A stretch of DNA of 64,000 nt from Desulfobacula sp964636495 (GTDB lineage: Bacteria > Desulfobacterota > Desulfobacteria > Desulfobacterales > Desulfobacteraceae): positions 1 to 64,000 of the forward strand of contig CAZWSL010000013.1 in the NCBI GenBank assembly GCA_964636495.1, written 5' to 3'. The notes beneath the pieces were generated by a model. The model had not been told where the DNA came from. It did no database searches and saw only the letters and a list, made by a program, of their open reading frames with translations. Within the stretch, counting starts at the first letter, position 1, and each line of letters starts with the position of its first letter. A program made the translations under genes and the position numbers. Shown one piece after another: positions 17,925 to 27,696 of this stretch.

Positions 17925-18989
17925 TCAACTATTTTCAATGATTTTCTGATAGAGTGAATTGCGTTTAAAAGGAATTTTACCGGCATTTTCAATCAGTTTA
18001 CAAAGTTCTTTCCCGCTGGTGGTGGTTTTTACTCCTGTGGCTTTAACAACAACCTCTTCAGTGAGTGTTCCCCCCATATCATTTGCTCCCATTGCAAGTG
18101 CAATCTGCGCCAGTTTCAATCCTTCAGTGAGCCATCCGGCCTGGAAAAAGATAATATTATCAAGAAAAATTCTTGAGATTGCAAGGATCTTAAGATAATC
18201 AAACCCGGTGGCAGGCAGTATATGGTCCATTTGTGTACCAGAGGGAGAAAAAGACCATGGAATAAATGCCTGTATATTGCCGGCAATATCCTGCACATCA
18301 CGTATCGTCTTAAGGTGACTTATTTTTTCTTCATCACTCTCTCCCATACCATAGGTCATGGTTGCAGAAGATTTTATATTGTGTTCTGCAAGGCAGAACA
18401 TCACCTTGCTCCACTGCTTTACTCCTGCTTTTTTGGGACTGATTTTTTTCCTGATCCTCTCAACAAGAATATCTGATGCACCTGGCATGGAATCTAAACC
18501 TGCTGATATTAACTCCTTTATGACCTTGTCTATTGATAGAGACTCTTTTCTGGCAATATGGACTATTTCTGATGGTGAAAATGAGTGAAGCCAGATTTCA
18601 GGAAAATGTGTTTTTACAGATGATACCATATTGAGATAATCTTTTAACCTGTAATCAGGGTGGAGCCCTCCCTGGAGCATAACCTGAGTTCCACCTGCAT
18701 GAACCAGTTCACCTGTTTTTCTTAAGATCTGTTCAACAGGCATTTCATATGGTTCAATCAGGTTGGCTCTTGCATGGAAAGCACAAAAAGAGCAGCAGGC
18801 TTCACATATGTTGGTAAAATTTATAATTCTATCTACTATAAATCCCACCTCCCGGGTCGGGTTGACTGCCTGTCTGCGCATGTCAGCAGCCCGGCCGAGT
18901 TCAATAATATCCCAGGAAAAAAGCGCTAAAGCCTCTTTTTCATCTATTCGTTCATTATTGTAGATTTTATCTAACAGTTCGTCTTTCAT
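17925..18989 (-). CDS. mqnC: Cyclic dehypoxanthine futalosine synthase (radical SAM)
   Basis: 354 residues. The radical SAM cluster motif C-x3-C-x2-C is at C62, C66 and C69 (NFTNICEACCSFCAFHA). It closes the ring of dehypoxanthine futalosine. MqnC-type markers are AGLDSMPGASDILV and the C-terminal ALAMGANDMGGTLTEE; the related MqnE has a different pattern and is present separately at 19931-21037. Lies between mqnA and mqnD. Confidence 0.9.
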   Translation of the reverse strand: MKDELLDKIYNNERIDEKEALALFSWDIIELGRAADMRRQAVNPTREVGFIVDRIINFTNICEACCSFCAFHARANLIEPYEMPVEQILRKTGELVHAGGTQVMLQGGLHPDYRLKDYLNMVSSVKTHFPEIWLHSFSPSEIVHIARKESLSIDKVIKELISAGLDSMPGASDILVERIRKKISPKKAGVKQWSKVMFCLAEHNIKSSATMTYGMGESDEEKISHLKTIRDVQDIAGNIQAFIPWSFSPSGTQMDHILPATGFDYLKILAISRIFLDNIIFFQAGWLTEGLKLAQIALAMGANDMGGTLTEEVVVKATGVKTTTSGKELCKLIENAGKIPFKRNSLYQKIIENS

Positions 18990-19036
18990 GGTTTTTTAAA
19001 TGTAGGCATGGAGTTATTCAACTCGATCTTACTCTG

Positions 19037-19840
19037 TTAAAAAAAAGTCAGTTCTCTGGTCTCTCTGATTAAATTCAGATTTGCACCTTCTTGATAATAA
19101 AACAGTAAAGCCTTTTTTAACTCTTCTGTAAATTCAAATTTGAGAAGCGTGTAGTATTTATCAATATCATATATGATATCAGGGTATTTTTCCGATGCTT
19201 TTTCAATTACTGTTTTCTTGTCTTTTTTAAGACATTCAAGGGATTTTTTATAGGATGATATGATGGCGTTTAGTTCTGAATAATATTTGTCAACAGCTGT
19301 TTTTCTGATTGCAAAAACTGCAAATACAACAGGATGACCTGTTTTTCTGAGCCATAAATCACCCAGATCATATGTATAGCTTGGAGGTGTTTTTGCCAGT
19401 ATCATTGCATCATTGCCAATTAAAAGGGCAGCATCAAAATCTTTAAGAGGCGGTCTGGGGCCTGTTGTGGTATAAACAGGCTCAGCATTATAATATTTTT
19501 TAAGCAGAATTTTTAAAAGGACTGCAGATGTATGTGATGCATTTGTTACACCGACTCTTTTATTGTCAAGTTCTTCTATGGGGATACGGGAAGCGAGCGT
19601 TACAGAACCTACATATCCGATCGAGCTTAGACAGAACTGCGGCAGTATGACAATATCTCTATTTATATCAGCACTGGTTGCTGAAGATATGGGGCTCATG
19701 TCAAGTTCTCTGTCTGAAAGTTTCTGGTTTAAAAATCCAGGATAGCCTGGAACAATTTCAATCTCTTCCAGCTGATTTCTTTCAAACATGTGATAATAAA
19801 ATGGATAACAGTTTAAAAAGTCAATATATCCGAGTTTCAT
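19037..19840 (-). CDS. mqnA: Chorismate dehydratase
   Basis: 267 residues, periplasmic-binding-protein fold used as an enzyme. It makes 3-[(1-carboxyvinyl)oxy]benzoate from chorismate, the first step of the futalosine route. The N-terminus KLGYIDFLNCYPFYY and the segment SPISSATSADINRD with CLSSIGYVGSV are family features. 47 bp upstream of mqnC; 90 bp downstream of mqnE. Confidence 0.92.
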   Translation of the reverse strand: MKLGYIDFLNCYPFYYHMFERNQLEEIEIVPGYPGFLNQKLSDRELDMSPISSATSADINRDIVILPQFCLSSIGYVGSVTLASRIPIEELDNKRVGVTNASHTSAVLLKILLKKYYNAEPVYTTTGPRPPLKDFDAALLIGNDAMILAKTPPSYTYDLGDLWLRKTGHPVVFAVFAIRKTAVDKYYSELNAIISSYKKSLECLKKDKKTVIEKASEKYPDIIYDIDKYYTLLKFEFTEELKKALLFYYQEGANLNLIRETRELTFF

Positions 19841-19930
19841 GTGTACTACCTTCTGTTTTTAATTCTTCTGCATTTTTCAGCTGATAAGCAGGTTTAATAT
19901 TTTTACACGTATTGACGTTGTCTGCAGAAA

Positions 19931-21037
19931 TCAAGATTGATGATTTCCATCATATGATGCAGTGGTTCGTACAGGAGTGAATCCAGCTGTTGTTATCAGT
20001 CTCTTGAGAAATGTTTCCGTTCCAAAATCAGGAGTTGCAGCTCCTGCTGCATGTACAACTCTTTCATTATGATATGTGGCACCAATATCATCAACTCCAA
20101 ACTTCTGCAGTACCTGTGCCATTTTGTCCCCTACATACATCCAGAGTGCTTTTATGTGTGGTATGTTGTGAAGAAAAATTCTTGCTGCAGAATAAATTCT
20201 GATATCATCAAATCCGGTAACAGATTTGTTTGTACTGATTTCTGTATTTTTACTGTGGAACAGCAACGGAACAAATGTTTTAAATCCATCTGTTTTATCC
20301 TGCAGATTTCTCAGTTTTTGAAAATGATCTGCAATATCCTCGATTGATTCTCTATGGTTATAAAGCATTGTAGCATTGGTTTTAAGGCCGATATGATGAG
20401 CAGTCTCCATAATGTCGAGCCATGTGTCTCCTGATATTTTTTTAGGGGCTATAATTTTCCGTACATCAGGAGCAAAAATTTCCGCGCCTCCTCCTGGAAG
20501 CGTATCTACACCGGCTTTGATAAGTCTTTTGAAGACCTCCTCTACAGAGATACCATTTTTTTCGGCAAAATAGTGGTATTCAACAGCAGAAAACGCAACA
20601 ATATTGATATCAGGTTTTATTTTTTTTACAGCCTTCAGCATATTCTCAAAATAAAGTAAATCCAGGTCTGGATGAAGACCTCCCACTATGTGAATTTCAT
20701 CAATCCCGAAATCAACCGCTTTTTTGACCCTCTCTTTAATCTCGTCCAGGGAGAAAAGATAAGCATTTTCATCATTTTTATCACATGAAAAAGCGCATAA
20801 TGGGCATCGCAGTTCACATATATTGGTGTAATTCAGATTCATGTTCACACCATAAAATGTCTTATTCTGGTGATATTTTGTCCGTATAAAATCAGCAATG
20901 GTACCCAGTTCCAGGATATTATTGGTGCTGAGCATATAAACTGCGTCATCAAAGCTTACCTTGTCGTTTGAATAAACTTTGCGTGCAATTTTGTTAAGAC
21001 CTTTATCTGTAATATTATATGGAAATTGTGTCTTCAT
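19931..21037 (-). CDS. mqnE: Aminofutalosine synthase (radical SAM)
   Basis: 368 residues. Radical SAM cysteines C74, C78 and C81 in NYTNICELRCPLCAF. It joins the carboxyvinyl-oxybenzoate with SAM to give 6-amino-6-deoxyfutalosine. MqnE markers include HIVGGLHPDL, AGVDTLPGGGAEIF and GLKTNATMLYNH. First gene of the mqn run; with mqnA, C, D and B it completes the path to 1,4-dihydroxy-6-naphthoate within 4.6 kb. The 266-bp spacer to korC (21038-21303) holds a CAGGGCAG/CTGCCCTG inverted repeat but no clear terminator. Confidence 0.92.
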   Translation of the reverse strand: MKTQFPYNITDKGLNKIARKVYSNDKVSFDDAVYMLSTNNILELGTIADFIRTKYHQNKTFYGVNMNLNYTNICELRCPLCAFSCDKNDENAYLFSLDEIKERVKKAVDFGIDEIHIVGGLHPDLDLLYFENMLKAVKKIKPDINIVAFSAVEYHYFAEKNGISVEEVFKRLIKAGVDTLPGGGAEIFAPDVRKIIAPKKISGDTWLDIMETAHHIGLKTNATMLYNHRESIEDIADHFQKLRNLQDKTDGFKTFVPLLFHSKNTEISTNKSVTGFDDIRIYSAARIFLHNIPHIKALWMYVGDKMAQVLQKFGVDDIGATYHNERVVHAAGAATPDFGTETFLKRLITTAGFTPVRTTASYDGNHQS

Positions 21038-21303
21038 TTTAATCGTTTTTATTAACTCCGATAATAATGCTTTCCTGATTTGCGGAAAGCCTCATTCTAT
21101 TTTTCATGTTTTGCAGAAGCCCTTTGATCAACACTGCAGTTCTCTTATTTTCTGATCTTCTTCTGGAGTTTTTCACAGGTTTGTTTTTCAGCCATACCTG
21201 AATTCAAGATAGTTGATTGATGTTGTTCAGGGCAGAATCAGGTATTCCAGTCAGTCCAGGAACAGCCGTGCTGCCCTGCAGTGTGACAGAATAAAAAAAG
21301 TGG

Positions 21304-21849
21304 TCAGGAAGCAAAGGGTTTGCCCATTTCCATGCCTATATTTAACGCCTTTTTATTCATATCCATAAAATCTTCCGGTATGGTTGTTTCAAGAACATTG
21401 AGTATAGACTCAGGTCCTATCAGCCTGGAAATACCTATCAGAGTGCCCAGCATGCAGATGTTGAATACAATGGGTTTGCCTATCTCTTTTATAACGGTAT
21501 CATACATTGGCAGGGCAATATGTTTTGCATCTACTTTCTTCTGAATGGCAACATATTTACTGTCCACCAGGAGCAGGCCGCCTGGTCTTATGATGGTTGA
21601 AAATTTGTTATAACTCTCCTGGGTGAGGCTTACCAGGATATTGGGCTGGATAACCTTGGGAAAGTTTATTTCAGAATCAGAAATAATGATATCAGTCCTG
21701 GTAGCACCGCCCCGTGCTGCAGCACCATAACTTTGAGACTGGATGGCTTTTTTATTTTCAAAAAGTGCTGCGGCTTTTGCAAGGATAATAGCGGCTGTTA
21801 TAACACCTTGACCTCCTGAACCTGAAAAAACTATTCTTGAACGCTCCAT
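21304..21849 (-). CDS. korC: 2-oxoacid:ferredoxin oxidoreductase, gamma subunit
   Basis: 181 residues. FSGSGGQGVITAAIILAKAA is the gamma-subunit signature; QSQSYGAAARGGATRTDI follows as expected. The subunit works with KorA, KorB and the ferredoxin-like KorD to decarboxylate 2-oxoglutarate (or a related 2-oxoacid) to its CoA ester, reducing ferredoxin. Its ATG overlaps the korB stop by one base. 2-oxoglutarate specificity is inferred from gene order and family resemblance. Confidence 0.85.
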   Translation of the reverse strand: MERSRIVFSGSGGQGVITAAIILAKAAALFENKKAIQSQSYGAAARGGATRTDIIISDSEINFPKVIQPNILVSLTQESYNKFSTIIRPGGLLLVDSKYVAIQKKVDAKHIALPMYDTVIKEIGKPIVFNICMLGTLIGISRLIGPESILNVLETTIPEDFMDMNKKALNIGMEMGKPFAS

Positions 21850-22673
21850 TATGCTCTTCCTTTCATTGCAGTCTCAATGATTTTATCATATGCCTCGCAA
21901 TATTCAGGGATATCTTTATTTTCAACAAAAATTCCTCTCTGAATTAAATCACTGTTTTCCCTCGCTTTTTTTGATGCTAATTTTGCAGTATTGTGTTTAT
22001 AGCTTTCTATCATCTGTACTGCATCCCCCTCTTTGTTCTTTCTCCCATAATATGTAGGGCACTGTGTCAGGATTTCCACAACAGAAAAACCTTTATGGCT
22101 GATTCCTTTTTTGATTAAATTTTTACACTCATTAACATGGTAGACAGTTGATCTTGCAACAAAGGTTGCCCCTGCACTTTTTGCAAGTTCAACCACATCA
22201 AATTCTCTGTCAATGGTAGAGTAGGGAGCTGTTGTTGCTTTCTTACCACTGCCGGAGAGCGGAGAGAACTGTCCTCCGGTCATTCCGTAAATCTTATTGT
22301 TCATGACAATAGCCGTAATATCGATATTCCGTCTGGCTGCATGTATGAAGTGATTGCCGCCAATGGCAAGGGCATCTCCGTCACCCATCGGGACAATTGC
22401 TTTTAAATCAGGTTTTGACAGTTTAACACCCGTTGCAAAAGAGAGTGCCCTTCCATGGATAGAGTGAAGAGAGTGGAAATCAACATAACCGGAAATCCGT
22501 GAAGAACACCCTATGCCTGAAGTTATTACAATCTCATTTTTATCAAGGCCCAGTTCATGAACTGCCCTGAGAAGGGAACCCAGTATTATTCCGTGACCAC
22601 AGCCGGGGCACCAGATATGGGGGAAAAAACGCTGCCTTATATAGTGTTTAAAATCAAATTTGTTTTTTGGCAT
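21849..22673 (-). CDS. korB: 2-oxoacid:ferredoxin oxidoreductase, beta subunit (TPP-binding)
   Basis: 274 residues. It binds thiamine diphosphate and a [4Fe-4S] cluster: PHIWCPGCGHGIILGSLLRA supplies a CxxC and GDGDALAIGGNHFIHAARRN with IVMNNKIYGMTGGQ is the TPP/Mg motif. GIGCSSRISGYVDF is also typical of KorB. Four bases separate it from the korA stop. The cytoplasmic complex links 2-oxoglutarate to succinyl-CoA, consistent with an oxidative or reductive TCA cycle. Confidence 0.88.
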   Translation of the reverse strand: MPKNKFDFKHYIRQRFFPHIWCPGCGHGIILGSLLRAVHELGLDKNEIVITSGIGCSSRISGYVDFHSLHSIHGRALSFATGVKLSKPDLKAIVPMGDGDALAIGGNHFIHAARRNIDITAIVMNNKIYGMTGGQFSPLSGSGKKATTAPYSTIDREFDVVELAKSAGATFVARSTVYHVNECKNLIKKGISHKGFSVVEILTQCPTYYGRKNKEGDAVQMIESYKHNTAKLASKKARENSDLIQRGIFVENKDIPEYCEAYDKIIETAMKGRA

Positions 22674-22677
22674 TCTC

Positions 22678-23826
22678 CTATACCCCCTTTCCCTGAATCA
22701 TTCTTAAAATTGACTTAATATCAGTGGGTGAGATCAACTCCCCTGTGATTTTGTTTGCAAGGAACACACTGTTGGGATTATCTACCGCATTTCTTACCTG
22801 GGTGACCACCTGACCCATATTCATTTCCACCACGATTATTGATTTTGCACCTGCACATTTTTCTCTTATCATATCTGAAGGAAAAGGCCACAGGGTCTGG
22901 AGTTCAAGCACGCCTATCTTTACACCACGTGCTCTTCGGTTTTTTGCAAGGTGAATGGCAGACCTGGCTGAAGACCCATAGGATATCAAGATATAATCTG
23001 CATCTTCCAGCCAGTACTCCTTGTACATATTAATCTCATTAACATTGTTTTCTATTTTATCTACAAGGTGGCGCAAAAGCTCCCCGACAACCTTTGGATT
23101 ATTGTTGGGAAAACCCCACATGTCATGGAAAAGACCTGTAACATTGTACCTGTGTTCACCACCAAAATCAGACATGGGAAGTCTTCCATCCTCTCTTGGA
23201 AGATAGGGGTGATAGTCAACTCCGCCTTTTACAGAAGTTCTCAACCGTTCCACCACTGGTATTTCCCCCGGCTTTGGAATAACAATTTTTTCACGCATAT
23301 GTCCGATTACTTCATCCATAAGGATAACTACAGGGGTTCGATATGTTTCTGCCATGTTAAACGCATCAACCGTTATCTTGAACACATCCTGATGATTGGA
23401 TGCAGTCAGGGTAATAATGGCATGATCACCATGGGTACCCCATCTTGCCTGGTTCACATCTCCCTGGCTTACATGGGTAGGATTTCCAGTTGAAGGGCCT
23501 CCTCTCTGTACATTGGCTATTACACACGGGATTTCTGCCATACATGCATAGCCAAGGGCTTCCTGCTTGAGAGAAAAACCAGGCCCGGAAGTTGCCGTCA
23601 TCACTTTTTTACCAGTCAGTGAAGCACCGATGATTGCACCCATGGATGCAATCTCATCTTCCATCTGAATAAATTTTCCACCTGTCATGGGCAATCTTTC
23701 AGAAAGATGTTCAAGTATCTCAGTGGAAGGTGTAATGGGATATCCTGCAAAAAAATCTACCCCGGCATATACAGCACCCTCTACGCAGGCTTCATTTCCC
23801 TGGATAAATCTTACATTAGTCTCCAT
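22678..23826 (-). CDS. korA: 2-oxoacid:ferredoxin oxidoreductase, alpha subunit
   Basis: 382 residues from ATG 23826 (METNVRFIQGNEA). An ATG four codons earlier contains the GGAGG Shine-Dalgarno itself and is not used. FAGYPITPSTEILEHLSERL and the later NVQRGGPSTGNPTH are hallmarks of the alpha subunit of 2-oxoglutarate/2-oxoisovalerate ferredoxin oxidoreductases. The start overlaps the end of korD by 11 bp, implying coupled translation. Confidence 0.88.
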   Translation of the reverse strand: METNVRFIQGNEACVEGAVYAGVDFFAGYPITPSTEILEHLSERLPMTGGKFIQMEDEIASMGAIIGASLTGKKVMTATSGPGFSLKQEALGYACMAEIPCVIANVQRGGPSTGNPTHVSQGDVNQARWGTHGDHAIITLTASNHQDVFKITVDAFNMAETYRTPVVILMDEVIGHMREKIVIPKPGEIPVVERLRTSVKGGVDYHPYLPREDGRLPMSDFGGEHRYNVTGLFHDMWGFPNNNPKVVGELLRHLVDKIENNVNEINMYKEYWLEDADYILISYGSSARSAIHLAKNRRARGVKIGVLELQTLWPFPSDMIREKCAGAKSIIVVEMNMGQVVTQVRNAVDNPNSVFLANKITGELISPTDIKSILRMIQGKGV

Positions 23827-24040
23827 CTTTTCCTCCATGGTTTTCTATAATCTGTATTGCCAGATCAGGACATCTTAATTCACAGAGCTTACACGCTATA
23901 CAATCATCTGGCCGTACAGCTTCCGCCTTTCCGATTCTGTCAAATTCAAGCACCTTTTTGGGGCAGAAATGGATACATATGCCACAACCCTTGCACCACT
24001 CTTTATCAATCAGATGTCTGATTGTTTTTTCTTTTATCAT
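23816..24040 (-). CDS. korD: 2-oxoacid:ferredoxin oxidoreductase, delta (2x[4Fe-4S] ferredoxin) subunit
   Basis: 74 residues from ATG 24040 (MIKEKTIRHLID), preceded by GGAGA; an upstream ATG at 24085 has no ribosome-binding site. Two C-x2-C-x2-C-x3-C-P clusters, CKGCGICIHFCP and CIACKLCELRCP, each bind a [4Fe-4S] centre. It passes electrons from the TPP subunit to free ferredoxin. First gene of korDABC, divergent from the GT2 gene across 170 bp. Confidence 0.9.
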   Translation of the reverse strand: MIKEKTIRHLIDKEWCKGCGICIHFCPKKVLEFDRIGKAEAVRPDDCIACKLCELRCPDLAIQIIENHGGKDGD

Positions 24041-24210
24041 AACGTCTCCGCTATCTTGGAATGATAGATAATAAATATTCTCCATTAAATTGTGCTGTAA
24101 TTAAACAATTTAGATAAACATGTCAAGAATATTGGGCATATATGTCGAAAATAATTGAAAATATTCAAACATGATTGCACCTGGACATATAAGGTGTTAT
24201 AGAGTGAAAT

Positions 24211-25041
24211 ATGAGTCATAAAACTGAAAAACTGGTAAGTGTTATTCTGCCTACCTATAATCGTGCATGGACATTGAAAACAGCTGTTGATTCTGTTTTT
24301 GATCAAGATTATTCCAATATTGAACTCCTTGTAGTAGACGATGGTTCAGGTGATAATACCCGGGAATTGCTGAAAAGTTATCATGACAGGTTAACGGTAT
24401 TATATCAGAAAAATAGAGGAGTAAGTGCTGCAAGAAATCTTGGAATAAAAAAAAGTAAAGGAGAGTTTATAGCGCTTCTGGACTCTGATGATGCCTGGGA
24501 TAAGAGAAAAATTTCCTGCCAGATGGCATTTTTCAAGGCAAATCCTGAAGCATTAATCTGCCAGACCCAGGAAATCTGGGTAAGGAATAATAAGAGGGTA
24601 AACCCCAGAATCAAGCATAAAAAGCCATCTGGATACATTTTTGAACACTCTTTGAACCTTTGTCTTGTAAGTCCTTCAGCAGTTATGATGAAAAGAGAAC
24701 TGTTTGACCAGACAGGATATTTTGATGAAGCGTTCACCGTGTGTGAAGATTATGATTTATGGCTCAGAGTCAGTGCAGATATTCCTGTTTTTCTGATTGA
24801 CAAACCATATACTATAAAAAACGGGGGACATGCTGATCAACTTTCAAGTCTGCACTCCCAGGATAAATTCAGGGTAAAATCATTAATAAAACTGCTCAAG
24901 AGCGGTAACCTGAACCGGGATCAGATTATAAAGGTTAAAAAGGTGTTAAAAAAGAAATCTGTTATTTATGGTAACGGGTGTATAAAAAGAGACAGGAAAG
25001 AGGAGGGCGAATACTATCTGAACCTTGCACTGGATCTATAA
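24211..25041 (+). CDS. Family 2 glycosyltransferase (GT-A)
   Basis: 276 residues. N-terminal GT-A domain: VSVILPTYNRAWTLKTAVDS, VVDDGSGDNT, GVSAARNLGI and the DxD-like LLDSDDAWD metal/nucleotide-sugar site; CEDYDLWLRVS is the likely acceptor/catalytic region. It transfers a sugar from a nucleotide donor; acceptor unknown. No transmembrane helix. Stands alone on the plus strand between divergent korD and the next gene 273 bp downstream. That spacer (25042-25314) holds no gene or clear signal. Confidence 0.9.
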   Translation: MSHKTEKLVSVILPTYNRAWTLKTAVDSVFDQDYSNIELLVVDDGSGDNTRELLKSYHDRLTVLYQKNRGVSAARNLGIKKSKGEFIALLDSDDAWDKRKISCQMAFFKANPEALICQTQEIWVRNNKRVNPRIKHKKPSGYIFEHSLNLCLVSPSAVMMKRELFDQTGYFDEAFTVCEDYDLWLRVSADIPVFLIDKPYTIKNGGHADQLSSLHSQDKFRVKSLIKLLKSGNLNRDQIIKVKKVLKKKSVIYGNGCIKRDRKEEGEYYLNLALDL

Positions 25042-25314
25042 CACTGCATGAGATGAATAAGTCAGTCCCCGCTTTTTCCTTCTGCAATATTCAGGAAAAA
25101 ATCATAAAACCTTTTCTGGTATAGTGGGTTTTTAAATTGTGATTTTCTATAAGGTACAGTTATTTTACCGCAATATTGACAAAACCTGACAGATATGAGA
25201 TTTGAGATATGGGATTTTAATCAATAAAGATAAAACAGACTGTAATGAGCAGGGTGTATCATTGAAAAACAGCTGTTCAACTATTTAATTTAAATAATCA
25301 GGGAAAATGAGTTT

Positions 25315-26058
25315 ATGACAGATAATAATCAGTTTGATATCTCCAGTGCGGACAGGTCGCTGAAGTCGAAAATGCTTGTTGATATGTTCAAAAGAGTTGT
25401 AGTCCATTACGGGCTGTGGTTCACTGAAATCAGGCATCAGATGGGCATGGACAAAGCATTGGAAGTGCTTGAGAAAGCAACAGATAAAAGCCTTGCAATC
25501 GGGATGCAGAAAATTGCAGCTTCCTTGAATGTTGAGTTGGAAAACAATATCCCTAAAGCATTGATTGAAATGGAAGAAGAAAAACTTGATAACCTTATGG
25601 AAGCTGTGGCAAAAAGCTGGCTCGTCAATGATGGTGTGTGGTTCCAGTCTGTTGAATTTGACAATGGAATGAACGATGCCAAAAGATGCAATGATTCATG
25701 CTGGGCCCAATTTTCTCCCTATGAAGCGTTTGCCATTAAAAATCTTTTAAAATTAGATGACAACTGCGGCCTTGAAGGGTTGAAAAAAGCGTTAAACTTC
25801 AGGATGTATTCAATGATTAATAAACAGTCCATTACTGAAGAGACAGAAAACAGCTTTGTCTTTCAAATGAATGACTGCAGAGTACAGTCTGCAAGAAAGA
25901 GAAAAAACCTGGATGACTATCCCTGTAAATCAGCAGGATTAGTTGAATATGAGTATTTTGCAAGATCCATTGACAAAAGAATTAAAACTCAATGTATTGG
26001 ATGTCCGCCGGATGACCATCCTGAGGAGTGGTTCTGCGCATGGAAATTTGAAATTTAG
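25315..26058 (+). CDS. DUF6125-like cytosolic protein
   Basis: 247 residues, soluble, no signal. The C-terminal half has conserved-looking cysteines: CNDSCW, MNDCRVQSARKRKNLDDYPC and CIGCPPDDHPEEWFCAW. I recall this pattern (DYPCK..G..EY..FA..ID.RI...C..CPPD) from DUF6125 proteins in sulfate reducers, which distantly resemble small-molecule hydrolases; the match is from memory. It lies 74 bp upstream of the transcarboxylase genes on the same strand and may be co-transcribed. Function unknown. Confidence 0.6.
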   Translation: MTDNNQFDISSADRSLKSKMLVDMFKRVVVHYGLWFTEIRHQMGMDKALEVLEKATDKSLAIGMQKIAASLNVELENNIPKALIEMEEEKLDNLMEAVAKSWLVNDGVWFQSVEFDNGMNDAKRCNDSCWAQFSPYEAFAIKNLLKLDDNCGLEGLKKALNFRMYSMINKQSITEETENSFVFQMNDCRVQSARKRKNLDDYPCKSAGLVEYEYFARSIDKRIKTQCIGCPPDDHPEEWFCAWKFEI

Positions 26059-26132
26059 CATGTTTTGAGCTGCAACAGATATAGGTATGAATAAAATAAC
26101 CAAAATAAAGAAATATAAGAAAGGTTGTAAAT

Positions 26133-27686
26133 ATGGGAGCTACATCAGATAATATTCAGGAATTTTTGGAAAAGGAGAAACAGATCAAGGGCATGGGCGG
26201 TGAGAAAGCCCTTGCAAAAAGAAGAGAGCAGGGCAAGCTCAATGCCAGGGAAAGGCTTGATATTCTGTTTGACAAAGGCACATTTCGAGAGCTGGATATG
26301 TTTGTTACACACAGGTGCAGTAACTTTGGCATGGAAAATATCGAGATTCCGGCAGACGGAGTTGTGACAGGCCACGGCAGAGTTGATGGCCGGGTTGTTT
26401 TTGCATATGCACAGGATTTTACTGCAAGGGCGGGCTCCCTTGGAGAGATGCAGGCAAAAAAAATCTGTAAGATAATGGATATGGCCTTAAAATCAGGAGC
26501 TCCCATTATTGGCATGAATGATTCAGGTGGAGCGCGGATACAGGAAGGTATTGATGCTCTTTCAGGATATGGTGAAATCTTTTTTAGAAATTCAGCAGCA
26601 TCTGGTGTTATTCCGCAGATCTCAGCAATTATGGGTCCAACAGCAGGCGGCGCTGTTTACTCTCCTGCCATGACTGATTTTGTTTTCATGGTTAAAGAAA
26701 AAAGTTATATGTTTATTACAGGGCCAAACGTCATCAAAGCGGTTACCGGTGAAGAAATCACCTTTGAAGACCTTGGCGGAGCCATGGTACATAACGAGAA
26801 GTCAGGAGTTGCACAGTTTGCATGTGACTCTGATGAAGATGCAATATTACAGATTAAAAAACTGCTCTCCTATGTTCCATCCAACAACATGGAAGATCCG
26901 CCATTTATACCTCCTGAAGATGATCCAGGCCGGGTTGATGAATCATTGAATTCTATTATACCGGACAATCCAAACAGGGCTTATGATATGAAAACCGTTA
27001 TTAAATCCATTGTGGACGACGGTACTTTTTTTGAGCCCCATGAATATTTTGCAAAAAATATTGTGATCTGCTTTGCAAGGCTGAACGGCCGGTCAATAGG
27101 AATCATTGCAAATCAGCCCAATTTCCTTGCAGGATGTCTTGATATTGATGCATCTGACAAAGCGACAAGATTCATCAGATTCTGTGATGCTTTTAATATT
27201 CCGATGCTTACCATTGCTGATGTCCCAGGCTACCTGCCGGGAAGTAATCAGGAGTGGGGAGGCATTATCCGTCACGGAGCAAAACTTTTATGGTGTTATT
27301 CAGAGGCAACCGTACCTAAACTCCTGCTTGTGACAAGAAAGAATTATGGCGGTTCATATCTTGCCATGTGTTCAAAACACCTTGGTGCAGATATGGCCTT
27401 TGCATGGCCAAGTGCTGAAATTGCAGTAATGGGTGCAGCCGGTGCTGCTAATATTATTCATGCCAGGGAGATAAATAATTCAGAAGATCCTGCACAAAAA
27501 CGAAAAGAGAAAATAGATGAGTATAATGAAAAATTTTCCAACCCGTACTGTGCAGCTGCAAGGGGATATGTGGATGCTGTCATTGTACCGTCCGAGACAA
27601 GGCCGAGGCTTATTGACGCCCTTGAGGCAATTTCAACAAAAAGAGAGTTAAGACCTGCTAAAAAACATGGGAATATACCGGTATAA
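26133..27686 (+). CDS. Acyl-CoA carboxyltransferase, methylmalonyl-CoA decarboxylase/transcarboxylase 12S type
   Basis: 517 residues, biotin-dependent carboxyltransferase fold (crotonase-like, two repeats). Family motifs: KLNARERLDILFDKGTF, NDSGGARIQEG, IMGPTAGGAVYSPA and, in the second half, DVPGYLPGSNQEWGGIIRHG and KNYGGSYLAM. It moves carboxyl between methylmalonyl-CoA (or propionyl-CoA) and biotin. The neighbours are a small OadG-like protein and a 5S-biotin carrier fusion; no membrane decarboxylase beta subunit is present. That favours a soluble methylmalonyl-CoA:pyruvate transcarboxylase used in propionate metabolism over a sodium pump or an ATP-dependent carboxylase. Assignment within the family is inference. 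Confidence 0.85.
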   Translation: MGATSDNIQEFLEKEKQIKGMGGEKALAKRREQGKLNARERLDILFDKGTFRELDMFVTHRCSNFGMENIEIPADGVVTGHGRVDGRVVFAYAQDFTARAGSLGEMQAKKICKIMDMALKSGAPIIGMNDSGGARIQEGIDALSGYGEIFFRNSAASGVIPQISAIMGPTAGGAVYSPAMTDFVFMVKEKSYMFITGPNVIKAVTGEEITFEDLGGAMVHNEKSGVAQFACDSDEDAILQIKKLLSYVPSNNMEDPPFIPPEDDPGRVDESLNSIIPDNPNRAYDMKTVIKSIVDDGTFFEPHEYFAKNIVICFARLNGRSIGIIANQPNFLAGCLDIDASDKATRFIRFCDAFNIPMLTIADVPGYLPGSNQEWGGIIRHGAKLLWCYSEATVPKLLLVTRKNYGGSYLAMCSKHLGADMAFAWPSAEIAVMGAAGAANIIHAREINNSEDPAQKRKEKIDEYNEKFSNPYCAAARGYVDAVIVPSETRPRLIDALEAISTKRELRPAKKHGNIPV

Positions 27687-27696
27687 AGGAAGAAAA

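Noticed and set aside
21228..21278. CAGGGCAG/CTGCCCTG inverted repeat between korC and mqnE
   Set aside because: Loop of 35 bases and no T-run; too weak to call a terminator or small RNA.
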